A DNA stretch of 64,000 bases, taken from positions 35,045 to 99,044 of the forward strand of contig JBAZZX010000005.1 in assembly GCA_041658585.1 (NCBI GenBank), read 5' to 3'. The notes under the pieces were generated by a model. The model was not told the origin of the DNA. It did no database searches and was given only the letters and a program-made list of their open reading frames with translations. The stretch is from DYFC01 sp041658585. GTDB lineage: Bacteria > Nitrospirota > Thermodesulfovibrionia > Thermodesulfovibrionales > SM23-35. Below, one piece after another: positions 14,318-24,425 of the stretch (positions within the stretch are counted from its first letter, which is position 1; each line of letters begins with the position of its first letter). A program made the translations under genes and the position numbers.

Positions 14318-15196
14318 TTACGCGCCGGGCAGGGTTTTATTTATTTTGCGCTCATACATTGATCTGTCGGCCGCTGCCAACAAATCGTCGATAGTACATG
14401 GCCGTTCCGGATCATAAAACGATATACCTGCGCTGATTGATAATAAGTACCCCCTGTTGTTCCCGGCATTGTATGTTTCAAGCGCTTTTTGCAGGCGCCC
14501 GAGGATTTTATCCACGCAGTCTGTTGAGGTCCCTACAGGAAAAACTACAAACTCATCCCCTCCGATACGGGCAATGATGTCGGACTGGCGAAAATTATTT
14601 CTGAGGATATCGGCTGTCTCGATAAGCGCCCTGTCGCCTTCCTGATGCCCCAGAGTGTCGTTTATTATTTTTAAATTATCCAGGTCGGCATAGAGCATAA
14701 ACAAGCCGGTTTTGCTCCTCTTTGCCATATTAAACTGATACTCCACAAGGGCAAAAAACCCCCGTCTGTTATAGATGCCCGTCAGTTCATCCCGGAGCGT
14801 TAGATTGCGTATTTCCTGCTGCATCTTAACATGCTTGATCCTTGCGATAAGCTCTTTTTCCGTAAAGGGTTTTTTGATAAAATCCGACGCTCCGGCTTCT
14901 ATCGCCTTGTCAAAGGAAAAATTATCCACAAAACCGGTTGTGATAATGACGGACATATTGGGTCTGACATCCTTCGCTTTACCGGTCAATTCCAGACCGT
15001 TCATCCCGGGCATGACTATGTCGGTTATCATAATATCAAAAGGGGCGCTCTTAACACGTTCAAGGGCTGCCTGAGAACTTATGGCTGTTTCGCACTCATA
15101 CCCTTCCATTTCCAGCACTATCTTCATGAATTTCAGTATGACGGCGTCGTCATCTACAATAAGTATCGAATCTTTCTTATCCAAACTCTGATCCAT
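14318..15196 (-). CDS. Response regulator with GGDEF domain (diguanylate cyclase)
   Basis: 292 residues. Receiver with phospho-acceptor near Asp59 (MITDIVMPGMNG), then a GGDEF domain with intact catalytic GGDEF at about 212-216 and an RxxD inhibitory site (RQSD) at 203-206. It should make cyclic di-GMP when phosphorylated and be held in check by product. PleD-like layout with one receiver. Its start lies four bases after the hybrid kinase gene that precedes it, so that kinase is the likely partner. Confidence 0.93.
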   Translation of the reverse strand: MDQSLDKKDSILIVDDDAVILKFMKIVLEMEGYECETAISSQAALERVKSAPFDIMITDIVMPGMNGLELTGKAKDVRPNMSVIITTGFVDNFSFDKAIEAGASDFIKKPFTEKELIARIKHVKMQQEIRNLTLRDELTGIYNRRGFFALVEYQFNMAKRSKTGLFMLYADLDNLKIINDTLGHQEGDRALIETADILRNNFRQSDIIARIGGDEFVVFPVGTSTDCVDKILGRLQKALETYNAGNNRGYLLSISAGISFYDPERPCTIDDLLAAADRSMYERKINKTLPGA

Positions 15197-15200
15197 ATCG

Positions 15201-16904
15201 CTATTTTTCTAAAATTTCCCTTACCTTTGTCAAAAGCTTAACCGACGAGACGGGTTTTGAGATTACGTCAAAACCGTCCTCCACTATTTTTTGCTGGTGA
15301 ACTATATCAGAGGTGTATCCGCTGATATAGAGCACCTTAACCTGCAGTTTCAATTCACGTATGTTTTCGAAGACCTCTTTCCCGTTCTTTTTCGGCATCA
15401 TTATATCGAGGATGAGCATCTTAATCGAGTCTTTATGTTCGACAAATGCCTTCAGCGCTTCCTCGCCGTCTCCGGCTTCGATAACGGTATAGCCGACTCC
15501 TTCAAGCAACACTCTGATAAACTTCCTTACCGAGAAATCATCTTCTGCCAGAAGAATCGTTTCTTTTCCGCCTGTTAAGGTTAACGGCTCCGATTCTTTT
15601 TTCTCCCCGGTTTTTTTCCTCATCAAGGGGAGATATATCCTGAATGTAGTTCCGTTTCCGGCTTCGCTGTATACATTAACATATCCGTTATGCTGCTTCA
15701 CTATTCCGTAGACCATTGCAAGACCAAGGCCCGTGCCTTTGCCGACTTCTTTGGTGGTAAAAAAGGGCTCGAATATCTTTTCTTTTGTCTTCTCATCCAT
15801 GCCGGACCCCGTGTCTGAAAACGTAATCAAGGCATATTCTCCTGCACGCCCATAGCCATAGGTTTTTATGAATCTGTCATCTATATATGCGAGTTCCGTG
15901 CTTATGAATAGACTGCCCCCCTCCGGCATAGCATCCCGCGAGTTTGTAGCAAGGTTCATAAGGACCTGCTCAATCTGTGTGCCGTCCGCAATAACAGCCA
16001 GTTTACGATCCGTAAATTGAACGGAAAGTTCTATATCGTCACCGATAAGCCTTGACAGTATATTTTCAATCTTTTTTACGATTTCATTCAGATTTATCAG
16101 CCTCGGACTGATCATCTGTCTTCTGCTGAAGGCTAAAAGATCCTGGATGAGTTTTGCGGCTCTATCTGCCGAATCCAGTATATGGTTCAAATAAGTCATG
16201 AGAGCGCCGTCCGGCATCTGAGCTTTCAAAAGATTCCCATATCCGATTATTGCGGTAAGAATATTATTGAAATCATGGGCAATGCCGCCTGCAAGCTGAC
16301 CGACAGCCTCCATCTTCTGCGCCTGAAAAAGCTGCTGCTCGAGGCGCTTCCATTCCGTAACGTCCTTTATGATCCCCCGATAGGTTGCGAGCTTTCCCGT
16401 CTCATCGCGGTCGATTATAGCTGTCATAAGCACGGTCACATGCACGCCGTTCTTTTTCTTCATCACCACTTCATAGTCTTTTATAAAGCCCTGCTCTTCG
16501 AGCGCCCGCATACAGAATTGCCTCTCCTGGAAATTCACAAAGAGGTCCCTTTCAATGCTAATGTCCAGCATTTCGGCCTTCGAGTCATAGCCGAACAACT
16601 CGACGCCCGCAAGGTTTATATCAAGTAATTTACCGTCAGGTTTGCCGATGTAGAGCACATCTTTTGATTCCTCAAACAATGTCCGGTATTTCCGCTCGGA
16701 ATCTTTTAGAGCGTTGATTATCGCGGAGATGCTCTGAGGCAATTCGCCGATAGTACCGCCTGCTTTTATGCTTTGTCTTTTGTTGTCGTTATGGATACTC
16801 TCTGTTGCTGAAACTTCCCGGCTTTTCTTTAACGCGCCTATCTCTTTGCGCAATTCGCCGATTTCCTCTATCAGCCTGGCCTTTGTTTTATGTTTGTCGT
16901 TCAT
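15201..16904 (-). CDS. PAS-domain hybrid histidine kinase
   Basis: 567 residues, soluble. N-terminal coiled coil (about 5-30), PAS domain about 65-185, HisKA with His at about 210 (LAGGIAHDFNNILTAI), HATPase_c with GKGTGLGLAMVYGI, and a C-terminal receiver (about 445-565) with its phospho-acceptor in LILDIMMPKKNG. The DFNN version of the H box is typical of this hybrid family. Operon with the GGDEF regulator downstream, which it probably phosphorylates, linking an unknown PAS-sensed signal to cyclic di-GMP. Confidence 0.93.
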   Translation of the reverse strand: MNDKHKTKARLIEEIGELRKEIGALKKSREVSATESIHNDNKRQSIKAGGTIGELPQSISAIINALKDSERKYRTLFEESKDVLYIGKPDGKLLDINLAGVELFGYDSKAEMLDISIERDLFVNFQERQFCMRALEEQGFIKDYEVVMKKKNGVHVTVLMTAIIDRDETGKLATYRGIIKDVTEWKRLEQQLFQAQKMEAVGQLAGGIAHDFNNILTAIIGYGNLLKAQMPDGALMTYLNHILDSADRAAKLIQDLLAFSRRQMISPRLINLNEIVKKIENILSRLIGDDIELSVQFTDRKLAVIADGTQIEQVLMNLATNSRDAMPEGGSLFISTELAYIDDRFIKTYGYGRAGEYALITFSDTGSGMDEKTKEKIFEPFFTTKEVGKGTGLGLAMVYGIVKQHNGYVNVYSEAGNGTTFRIYLPLMRKKTGEKKESEPLTLTGGKETILLAEDDFSVRKFIRVLLEGVGYTVIEAGDGEEALKAFVEHKDSIKMLILDIMMPKKNGKEVFENIRELKLQVKVLYISGYTSDIVHQQKIVEDGFDVISKPVSSVKLLTKVREILEK

Positions 16905-17015
16905 CGTAGTTTATTATACTGAAAATACGGGGTCCCTCTTTTCAGGGTTTCAAAATAATATTTTTACATCTTTTAACGTCATAATTATAACAATTTATGG
17001 CCTATTTGTGGCGGG

Positions 17016-18326
17016 TTAAAACTGAGGTCTCTTCCTCTCGGGTTGGCGGCGACCGGTCTTCTCAGGTCCTCGGGAGGAGCTGCCCGTTCGAGAGGGTTTA
17101 CCTTCACGGCGCACTCCCCGATACTCTCTTCTCTGCAGCTGGACGCCTTTCTTAGCAGCAATTCCCGGCGCCCTGCGATAACCGGTGACGATCATATCCT
17201 CTGTCAGAGGCATAACAGGCAACTTCTGCCTGATGAATTCCTCGATGTCCTGAAGGGAGTGCACATATTCCTCACAAGCAAGGCTTATCGCCTTGCCGCC
17301 TGCGCCGGCCCGTGCAGTCCTGCCGATCCGGTGCACATAGTCTTCCGGATCCTGGGGAAGGTCGAAGTTGATCACATGCGTCACCCCGTCTATGTGGAGT
17401 CCGCGGCTTGCAACATCCGTGGCCACAAGGATTGGCAGAGTACCGCCCTTGAATTTGGATAGCACCTTTAGCCGTTTATCCTGGGGAAGGTCGCCTGTTA
17501 TGGAAGAAGTTGCGAAACCATTGGCTTTCAGAATAAGTTCAAGCCGCTCTGCTACGGCCTTTGTGTTGCAGAAGACAAGATAGCGGCCCTCGGGCTCGCG
17601 TCCGAGAATACCGAGAAGAAGGCCGAATTTTTCGGATGTGCCGACATGATAGATTTCCTGCTTTACCAGCTCAACTGTGACATTATCCGGGGTCACCGAG
17701 AACTTCTCCGGCATATTCATGTGTTCATAGCATAGTTCAAGCACGCGGTTGGACAGGGTTGCGGAAAAAAGCATGGACTGCCGCTTGTCGTAGGGAGACA
17801 TCCTCCTGAGCAAAAACCGGAGGTCGCTGATAAAACCCATGTCGAACAGGCGGTCCGCCTCGTCAATCACAAGGAACTGGGTCTTTCTAAGGCTATATAC
17901 CTTCTGCTTCAGATAGTCAATAAGCCGTCCGGGCGTGCCTATCAGCACGTCAACGCCCTTTGAAATATCTTCGCGCTGCTTTAGATAGTCGATGCCGCCG
18001 AATACGGGCAATATTCTGAACCCCGCGGGACCGCCTATTAGTTTTGCCTCGGCGTCAATCTGGACCGCAAGTTCCCGCGTCGGCGCGATAATAAGCGCCC
18101 TGGGCGACGAGCCCCGTCCCGCAAAAGGCAACTCAAGCATTCGGGAGAATACGGCAATAAGAAAGGCCGCGGTCTTGCCGGTGCCTGTCTGGGCCTGGGC
18201 TGCAATGTCTTTGCCCTGCAATGCCACCGGCAGAGTCAGGGCTTGCACCGGTGTGCACTCGGTAAACCCGGCGGTCTTGATTCCCTCAAGCACCTGCGGG
18301 GCGATATTCAGTTCTTCAAATCTCAC
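17016..18326 (-). CDS. rhlE: DEAD-box RNA helicase (RhlE-like)
   Basis: 436 residues. ATP-dependent RNA helicase. Q motif at the start (FTECTPVQALTLPVAL), Walker A AQTGTGKTAAF, PTRELAVQ, VIDEADRLFDMGF, FSATL, and the helicase C domain with VATDVASRGLHIDGV and HRIGRTARAG. The tail beyond residue 375 is Arg/Gly/Lys-rich and should aid RNA binding. RhlE-type enzymes work in ribosome maturation and RNA turnover. The gene lies nine bases after maf on the same strand. Confidence 0.93.
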   Translation of the reverse strand: MRFEELNIAPQVLEGIKTAGFTECTPVQALTLPVALQGKDIAAQAQTGTGKTAAFLIAVFSRMLELPFAGRGSSPRALIIAPTRELAVQIDAEAKLIGGPAGFRILPVFGGIDYLKQREDISKGVDVLIGTPGRLIDYLKQKVYSLRKTQFLVIDEADRLFDMGFISDLRFLLRRMSPYDKRQSMLFSATLSNRVLELCYEHMNMPEKFSVTPDNVTVELVKQEIYHVGTSEKFGLLLGILGREPEGRYLVFCNTKAVAERLELILKANGFATSSITGDLPQDKRLKVLSKFKGGTLPILVATDVASRGLHIDGVTHVINFDLPQDPEDYVHRIGRTARAGAGGKAISLACEEYVHSLQDIEEFIRQKLPVMPLTEDMIVTGYRRAPGIAAKKGVQLQRREYRGVRREGKPSRTGSSSRGPEKTGRRQPERKRPQF

Positions 18327-18334
18327 TTCTTTTA

Positions 18335-18949
18335 CTATACCTTATTTGACATTAATACATTAACCCCGAACTTCTTCAAGTTCTCGGCCAGGGCGTTTAA
18401 GGGAAGCCCCATCACATTTAAAAAATCCCCTTCTATCCTTTTGATCAGAACTGCGCCAAGCCCCTGAATACCGTAAGCGCCTGCCTTGTCCAAAGGCTCG
18501 CCTGACCTGATGTATGCCTCTATCTCATTCGCACTCAGCCTCTTAAAAAATACCTTTGAACTTACCGATCCGGATAGTTCTTTATTAGAGGCCGTATCAA
18601 TTATCGTAAATCCCGTGATTACGGAATGTGCTTTTCCGCTAAAAACTCTCAGCATCTCCTTCGCCTGTTCCATGTCACATGGCTTGCCGAAAATCCTGCC
18701 TCTCAATACTACGATAGTGTCGGCCGCTATAACAAGGGCGTTCGCGTGTCTGCGGGCAACTTCCCTTGCCTTTTCGCGCGAAAGAAATTTGGCGAGATCA
18801 TGAGGCTTCAGGCCGGTATCCATTTTCTCTTCGCACCTGCTCTTATCGACCCTGAATTTCAGGCCGGTTTTTTCGAGTATTTCCTTTCTCCTCGGAGAAG
18901 CCGACGCAAGTATTATAGTCTTGATATTACGCATATCAGCCTTCGACAA
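18335..18949 (-). CDS. maf: Maf-like nucleotide pyrophosphatase
   Basis: 204 residues. Hydrolyses non-canonical or excess nucleoside triphosphates. Family start LASASPRRKEILEKTG, then SREKAREVA, VIAADTIVVL (catalytic aspartate), GKPCDMEQAKEML and DKAGAYGIQG are all present. Just upstream of rhlE with nine bases between, so probably an operon. The start is at the ATG giving MSKADMRN; a shorter start at the second Met is also possible. Confidence 0.92.
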   Translation of the reverse strand: MSKADMRNIKTIILASASPRRKEILEKTGLKFRVDKSRCEEKMDTGLKPHDLAKFLSREKAREVARRHANALVIAADTIVVLRGRIFGKPCDMEQAKEMLRVFSGKAHSVITGFTIIDTASNKELSGSVSSKVFFKRLSANEIEAYIRSGEPLDKAGAYGIQGLGAVLIKRIEGDFLNVMGLPLNALAENLKKFGVNVLMSNKV

Positions 18950-19002
18950 AACGCATTTTATTCCGATTCACGGGCAGGAGAAATAATATGCGGGAAGAGC
19001 CG

Positions 19003-21180
19003 CTATTTTGATTCATTCATCGCCGGGAGAGTAATAATGAAAGTTGTTCCCGTATCGGGAGATTCCCCCGATATTTTCGTTTCAAAGGTAATGGCGCCGC
19101 CGTATTTTTTTACGATTGCATAAGAAACTGTCAGACCGAGGCCCGTGCCTTCACCGACTTTCTTGGTGGTAGAGAGGGGGTCGAATATTCTTTGCCTGTG
19201 CTCCGGTTTTATCCCCGCCCCCGTATCTGAAATTCTTATCACAACACTCTGTTTTCCATCGCTGTCCATGCGTCTCGTTCTTATAGTGAGTGTTCCGCCG
19301 TCTCTCATGGCTGCAATGGCGTTATTTATGATATTGAATAAGACCTGCTGCAACTCACCGGGATCTCCTCTTACCACGGGTAAGGTGTCCCCCATATCCC
19401 TTACAACCGAGATCTTATGTATAATTAAGGCGTTTCCATTAACGGCAAATACTTCTTCGATACTCCTGTTGATATCAATATCCTCTTCTCTGCATTCTTT
19501 ATCTCTCACAAAGCTCAAAAGATTTGCCACAATCCGCTTGGCATTATTACCTTGCTTCTGTATTGTCTTAAGGATGTCATAAGATTCCGAATTCTCGGCA
19601 GCCGTTTCTAATAATAAATCCGTAAAACCAAGGATTATTGCCAGGGGATTATTGATCTCATGCGCAACCCCTGCAGCAAGTGTTCCGACGGAAGCCAATT
19701 TTTCGGTATGCAACATCTGTTCTTCCAGTTTTTTTCTTTCCGTAATATCAAGGATGGATTCGACGGTCTTTTTTGTCCCGGGTATGAGTGAGGCGCTTAT
19801 GAGAACATTCCTGATATGCCCGTTTCTGTCAATAAAACGCGTTTCATAATTTGTCGGTACGGCATTGGGATTAATCCTGAGCGTATGATGATATTGTTTA
19901 ATATTGGCGATATCATCTTTGTCAAAAAATTCTATCCAGCTCTTCTTCCTCTCAATCTCTTCTTTTGTGAACCCCGAGAGCAATTCAAATTTTGTATTGC
20001 TCAAAGATATTGTCGTGTCTTCTTCAACAATGATCGTTGCATTACCGGTATTTTCAAAGACCGTCCGATATTTTTCTTCCGATTCCCGCAGCGCTTGCCG
20101 ATTTTCTAAGCGTTCAATGAATTTCCCCAAATGTTTGGCTATTGCATTTAGGAGGTCTCTTTCTTCATTGATGAACGGGCCTTCATCGGCCTGCGGTTTT
20201 TCTTCCAGATAAAAAACTTCCGCTGTTCCGACTTTTTCGCCGTGTACGGAGATGCCGTTTGCCAGCGTCCACACCGTCTCTCTGAAGTCGGGTGATACGA
20301 ATTTCCGACTTCCTATCACGACGCGTACACGGGTGATTTCCGGATAACGCCATCCGAAGGGAATACGGTCAACGGTCCCTTGCAGCAGTTCGTCCAGTGA
20401 AATTGTTCTCTTCTCGGCGAGTTCGGAGATGCTGTAAAGGCAATTGATTTCCTTTACTCTTTCCCAGAGATCATATGTGCGCTCCTTGAGTATTTCTTCC
20501 GTACGTTTGCGCTCCATGATTTCTCTTGATATGCTGTCAATCATTTCATTCGTCACTTTTTTGAGAGATTCCAGTAGTTCTATGTTCGACCCCCCGGATA
20601 ACCGGGCATCTAACTCACCGCTTGTGACCTTGTGTAAAATATCGAAGTGCTCGGCAAGTTCTATTGCAAATTCATGGGACTGATTAACGATTTCCCCTAT
20701 TTCCTCTGCCGTTACATTAACTATGTGTTTTAATTTGCCGATCAATTCAATGTCTGATTGTTCCGGGATCCTCACGGTAGGGTCTCCTGAAGCAATCTTT
20801 TTCAACGCCTCAAAGACTTCGGAAAGCCCGATCGCCAACTCCATGCTCATATCCTGAAGCTCCCTGTCCCTGTCGCCGATAATCTTGCTGTATTCCTTAA
20901 ATTGTTTATCTACAATTTTCAGGGTTGCTTTCATGGCAGCGACATCCTCGTTTGCTTTTAGGACCTTACATCCGAGACACATCTCGATCTTGTCTAAAAC
21001 CTTCTCTTGAATCTCGTTTCTGCAGTGAGTTCCTGAAAAAACCCAGCACTTGTGGTTTCGTGATTTATAGGCGGGACATTGCGTTTCTTCACAATTAAAT
21101 ACTTCCCAGCATTTAATCGTCGGGGTCTTCACTGCTTTCGCTATTGCCTTATTCCCCTGTTTTTCCCTTTTCATTTTCAA
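19003..21180 (-). CDS. Large soluble sensor kinase with N-terminal Cys-rich domain
   Basis: 725 residues, no membrane segment. Residues 24-72 hold eight cysteines in CWEVFNCEETQCPAY, CWVFSGTHC and CLGCKVL, likely a metal or redox-sensing site. Then two HAMP-like coiled segments in tandem (about 120-215), a GAF-like region, a PAS domain, HisKA (GTLAAGVAHEINNPLAII) and HATPase_c ending in EGTGLGLTVSYAIVKKYGG. HAMP without a membrane anchor is unusual and suggests signal passage along a rigid coil. No response regulator is adjacent, so its partner is elsewhere. Confidence 0.9.
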   Translation of the reverse strand: MKMKREKQGNKAIAKAVKTPTIKCWEVFNCEETQCPAYKSRNHKCWVFSGTHCRNEIQEKVLDKIEMCLGCKVLKANEDVAAMKATLKIVDKQFKEYSKIIGDRDRELQDMSMELAIGLSEVFEALKKIASGDPTVRIPEQSDIELIGKLKHIVNVTAEEIGEIVNQSHEFAIELAEHFDILHKVTSGELDARLSGGSNIELLESLKKVTNEMIDSISREIMERKRTEEILKERTYDLWERVKEINCLYSISELAEKRTISLDELLQGTVDRIPFGWRYPEITRVRVVIGSRKFVSPDFRETVWTLANGISVHGEKVGTAEVFYLEEKPQADEGPFINEERDLLNAIAKHLGKFIERLENRQALRESEEKYRTVFENTGNATIIVEEDTTISLSNTKFELLSGFTKEEIERKKSWIEFFDKDDIANIKQYHHTLRINPNAVPTNYETRFIDRNGHIRNVLISASLIPGTKKTVESILDITERKKLEEQMLHTEKLASVGTLAAGVAHEINNPLAIILGFTDLLLETAAENSESYDILKTIQKQGNNAKRIVANLLSFVRDKECREEDIDINRSIEEVFAVNGNALIIHKISVVRDMGDTLPVVRGDPGELQQVLFNIINNAIAAMRDGGTLTIRTRRMDSDGKQSVVIRISDTGAGIKPEHRQRIFDPLSTTKKVGEGTGLGLTVSYAIVKKYGGAITFETKISGESPDTGTTFIITLPAMNESK

Positions 21181-21328
21181 AACCTACATAAAGCGGTTTC
21201 ACCGGATTGCAGTTTTTGGTCTAAACATGCTTCCCGGTTTCATCTTTTGATTTTAGACTAATCGCATAAAATTGTCTAAATTATTTTCCCTGCAGATTAT
21301 ATTTTAAGCCGATATAACGTTCTTGATA

Positions 21329-22519
21329 TTATACGTATTGGCCTGCAACAAACCCCGAGGACCAGGCCCATTGAAGGTTATATCCGCCAAGCCGGCCTGC
21401 AACATCGATAACCTCGCCCACAAAATACAGGCCGGGGACCTTCTTTGATTCCATAGTCTTGGATGACAGTTCGCCGGTATCGATACCGCCGGCTGTAATC
21501 TCCGCCTTTCTATAGCCCTCGGTGCCTTCAGGTATTATCTTCCAGTGACGTATCTGATGCGCTATATCCTTGAGTTCCTTTTCCGTATACCGGCATACAG
21601 GCTTTGACGGGGTATATAACGCACACCACGAGCGGCTGAATCTCTTCGGGAGATATTCCGATAGAAGGTTGTCCAGCTCGATCCTGCTTTTGCGCTTCGA
21701 CATGAAGAGTTCATAGGCGTTTCTGTCAGGCATCAGATCGATAATGATTTCATCCCCGCGGTCCAGATAAGATGAGACCTGGAGAATTGCAGGACCGCTT
21801 AGTCCGCGGTGGGTAAAAAGGACTTCTCCCCGGAACTGTCCGGCTTTGCATCCGACAACGGCGTCAAATGAAACGCCGCTTAAACCGCTGAACTTTTCGA
21901 GATCATGCCGGTTGAATATGAGCGGGACCAATGCCGGCTTCAGTTGCGTAACCTTCAGGCCGAACCTCCGGGCTGTCCGGAATCCCATATCCGTTGCCCC
22001 AAGTTCAGGATACGATAGACCGCCCGTTGCAATAACAAGCGCGCTCGCTTCTATCGTATTGAAATTTGTTGAGATGTAAAAGTGTTCCGATTTCTTTATG
22101 CTTCCGACCCTGCAATTCAGGAGTATTTCAGCGCCGGCATTGCGGCATTCCTCATTGAGCATCCGGATGATCTCCCCTGATGTCCCTCTGCAAAAAAGTT
22201 GCCCTTTCCCCTTCTCGTAAAACTCTATCCCGTGCTTTTCTATCATAGCTATGAAATCGTGGGAAGTGAAACGCGCGAGCGCGGATTTGCAGAAATGGGG
22301 ATTTGCGGACAGGTAATTTTCGGGCCCCGGATTTATGTTTGTAAAATTACAGCGCCCGCCCCCCGAAACCCTGATCTTCTTCCCCATCTTTTCCATATGC
22401 TCAAGGACAAGGACCGAGCGGTTCCTTTTGCCTGCCTCTACCGCACACATAAGCCCCGCAGCGCCCGCCCCTATAATGACGATGTCCTTTTTAATAAGCC
22501 GTTTATTGTCCCGCTCCAT
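21329..22519 (-). CDS. BaiN/RdsA family FAD-dependent oxidoreductase (HI0933-like)
   Basis: 396 residues. Flavoprotein with the dinucleotide-binding start DIVIIGAGAAGLMCAVEAG, the family motif GKKIRVSGGGRCNFTN, ATGGLSYPELGATDMGF in the middle and GEVIDVAGRLGGYNLQWAWSS at the FAD-binding C-terminus. Members reduce various substrates and the physiological one is usually unknown. It follows ftsH with about 46 bp between and could be the last gene of that run. Confidence 0.9.
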   Translation of the reverse strand: MERDNKRLIKKDIVIIGAGAAGLMCAVEAGKRNRSVLVLEHMEKMGKKIRVSGGGRCNFTNINPGPENYLSANPHFCKSALARFTSHDFIAMIEKHGIEFYEKGKGQLFCRGTSGEIIRMLNEECRNAGAEILLNCRVGSIKKSEHFYISTNFNTIEASALVIATGGLSYPELGATDMGFRTARRFGLKVTQLKPALVPLIFNRHDLEKFSGLSGVSFDAVVGCKAGQFRGEVLFTHRGLSGPAILQVSSYLDRGDEIIIDLMPDRNAYELFMSKRKSRIELDNLLSEYLPKRFSRSWCALYTPSKPVCRYTEKELKDIAHQIRHWKIIPEGTEGYRKAEITAGGIDTGELSSKTMESKKVPGLYFVGEVIDVAGRLGGYNLQWAWSSGFVAGQYV

Positions 22520-22565
22520 TGCAGCTTTTTCTTATGGCAGAATTATGATGGGGGCGACCTTTTAG

Positions 22566-24383
22566 CTATACCTCAACAGGTCTTGCCGATACTGCTCCGT
22601 TGATGAGGGCGTCGATTTCCGGTCCGTCCAGGGTCTCTTTTTCGAGGAGCGTATTTGCAAAGACTTCGAGCAAATCGCGGTTTTCGGTGAGAAGGTCTTT
22701 CGCGTTTTTATAAGCATCAAAAACAATACTCTTGACCTCTTCATCTATATCAACGGCTGTTTTCTCGCTGTAATCCTTATGTCTTGCTATCTCTCTGCCG
22801 AGGAATATCTGTTCTTCCTTTTTACCGAAGGTAAGAGGACCAAGCTTGTCCGACATACCCCACTCGGTAACCATCTTCCTTGCAAGATCGGTTGCGCGCT
22901 CAAGGTCGTTGCCGGCGCCGGTAGTCATATGCTGCAGGGCTAACTCCTCTGCCGCCCTGCCTCCCATAAGTACGGCAAGGGCTTTCATGAGATAGTCTTT
23001 AGAATAGGTATATCTGTCGTCTATGGGTAACTGTTGCGTTACTCCGAGGGCCCTCCCTCTCGGTATAATGCTCACTTTATGCAGCGGGTCGGTGCCGGGC
23101 GTTAGTTGCGCAACAAGGGCATGGCCTGCTTCATGATATGCGGTATTTTTCTTCTCCGTATCGCTTATAATCATGCTCTTTCTCTCGACGCCCATCAGCA
23201 CCTTGTCCTTTGCCGCCTCAAAATCGGATTTCTCCACGCTGGCTTTCCCTGTCCTTGCAGCAAGAAGGGCGGCCTCATTAACAAGGTTTTCAAGATCGGC
23301 GCCGGAGAAACCGGGTGTCCCTCGGGCTATCTCATCAAGATTTACTTTTTCATCAATAGGTTTATTCCTTGTATGCACTTTGAGTATCTCGAGCCGTCCC
23401 TTTACATCAGGCTGTGGCACTACAACCTGCCGGTCAAACCTGCCGGGTCTTAATAATGCCGGGTCAAGGACGTCCGGTCTGTTGGTGGCTGCAATAATTA
23501 TAACCCCGGCATTGGCCTCAAACCCGTCCATTTCTACAAGGAGTTGATTCAGGGTCTGTTCACGCTCGTCATGACCGCCGCCAAGACCCGCGCCCCGGTG
23601 ACGGCCTACCGCATCGATCTCATCAATAAAGATGATACAGGGCGAACTTTTCTTTGCCTGCTCAAAAAGGTCCCTGACCCTCGAAGCGCCGACTCCTACA
23701 AACATCTCCACAAAGTCGGAGCCTGATATGGAAAAGAAAGGCACTCCGGCCTCGCCTGCTATAGCCCTTGCCAGCAGGGTTTTGCCTGTTCCGGGAGCGC
23801 CGACCAGCAAAACACCTTTCGGAAGCTTGCCTCCAAGCTTCTGGAATTTCTGGGGGTCTTTCAGGAAATCGATGATCTCCTGGACCTCTGCTTTTGCTTC
23901 ATCTATGCCCGCAACATCGGCAAAGGTTATCTTTACCGATTTTTCAGAAACCAGTTTTGCCTTGGCCTTCCCAAATGACAACGCCTTATTGCCCCCTGTC
24001 TGCATCTGCCGCATAAAGAAAACCCAGATGACGACAAGGAATATAATGGGTCCCCAGGAGAAGAACAGGTTCCAATACCAGGGATTCTGCTCTTCAGGCT
24101 TAACAGTAATTTTTACATCCTGGTGCCTCAATGAGGTTACAAGGTCGGGATATTCTGCGGAAAATGTCCTGAATTTCTTGCCGTTTTTTAATTGGCCGTT
24201 TATGATGCTGCCCTTTATGGTCACATCTTCGACCTCGCCGGCCTCAAGCTTTGTCATAAAATCGGAAAAAATAAGCTCCTCTTCACCTTTTTTGGGAACG
24301 TTTAAAAGGTTAAAGAGCGCGATCATCATGACCCCGATTACCAGCCAGATGATAAGGCTTTTGTATGCGTTTAATTTATTCAT
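22566..24383 (-). CDS. ftsH: FtsH ATP-dependent zinc metalloprotease
   Basis: 605 residues. Membrane-bound AAA protease for quality control. Two membrane helices near 9-27 and 107-124 flank a periplasmic domain. Walker A GAPGTGKT at 195-202, Walker B IIFIDEIDAVG, the FVEM pore loop, SRH with arginine fingers, and the zinc site HEAGH at 417-421 with a downstream acidic ligand (LERATDLARKM). Slightly short at the C-terminus compared with E. coli. Lies 42 bp after rph. Confidence 0.96.
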   Translation of the reverse strand: MNKLNAYKSLIIWLVIGVMMIALFNLLNVPKKGEEELIFSDFMTKLEAGEVEDVTIKGSIINGQLKNGKKFRTFSAEYPDLVTSLRHQDVKITVKPEEQNPWYWNLFFSWGPIIFLVVIWVFFMRQMQTGGNKALSFGKAKAKLVSEKSVKITFADVAGIDEAKAEVQEIIDFLKDPQKFQKLGGKLPKGVLLVGAPGTGKTLLARAIAGEAGVPFFSISGSDFVEMFVGVGASRVRDLFEQAKKSSPCIIFIDEIDAVGRHRGAGLGGGHDEREQTLNQLLVEMDGFEANAGVIIIAATNRPDVLDPALLRPGRFDRQVVVPQPDVKGRLEILKVHTRNKPIDEKVNLDEIARGTPGFSGADLENLVNEAALLAARTGKASVEKSDFEAAKDKVLMGVERKSMIISDTEKKNTAYHEAGHALVAQLTPGTDPLHKVSIIPRGRALGVTQQLPIDDRYTYSKDYLMKALAVLMGGRAAEELALQHMTTGAGNDLERATDLARKMVTEWGMSDKLGPLTFGKKEEQIFLGREIARHKDYSEKTAVDIDEEVKSIVFDAYKNAKDLLTENRDLLEVFANTLLEKETLDGPEIDALINGAVSARPVEV

Positions 24384-24425
24384 GCCGACTTTTATTTTAG
24401 CATATTATAAGGTCTTTAATTGAAA

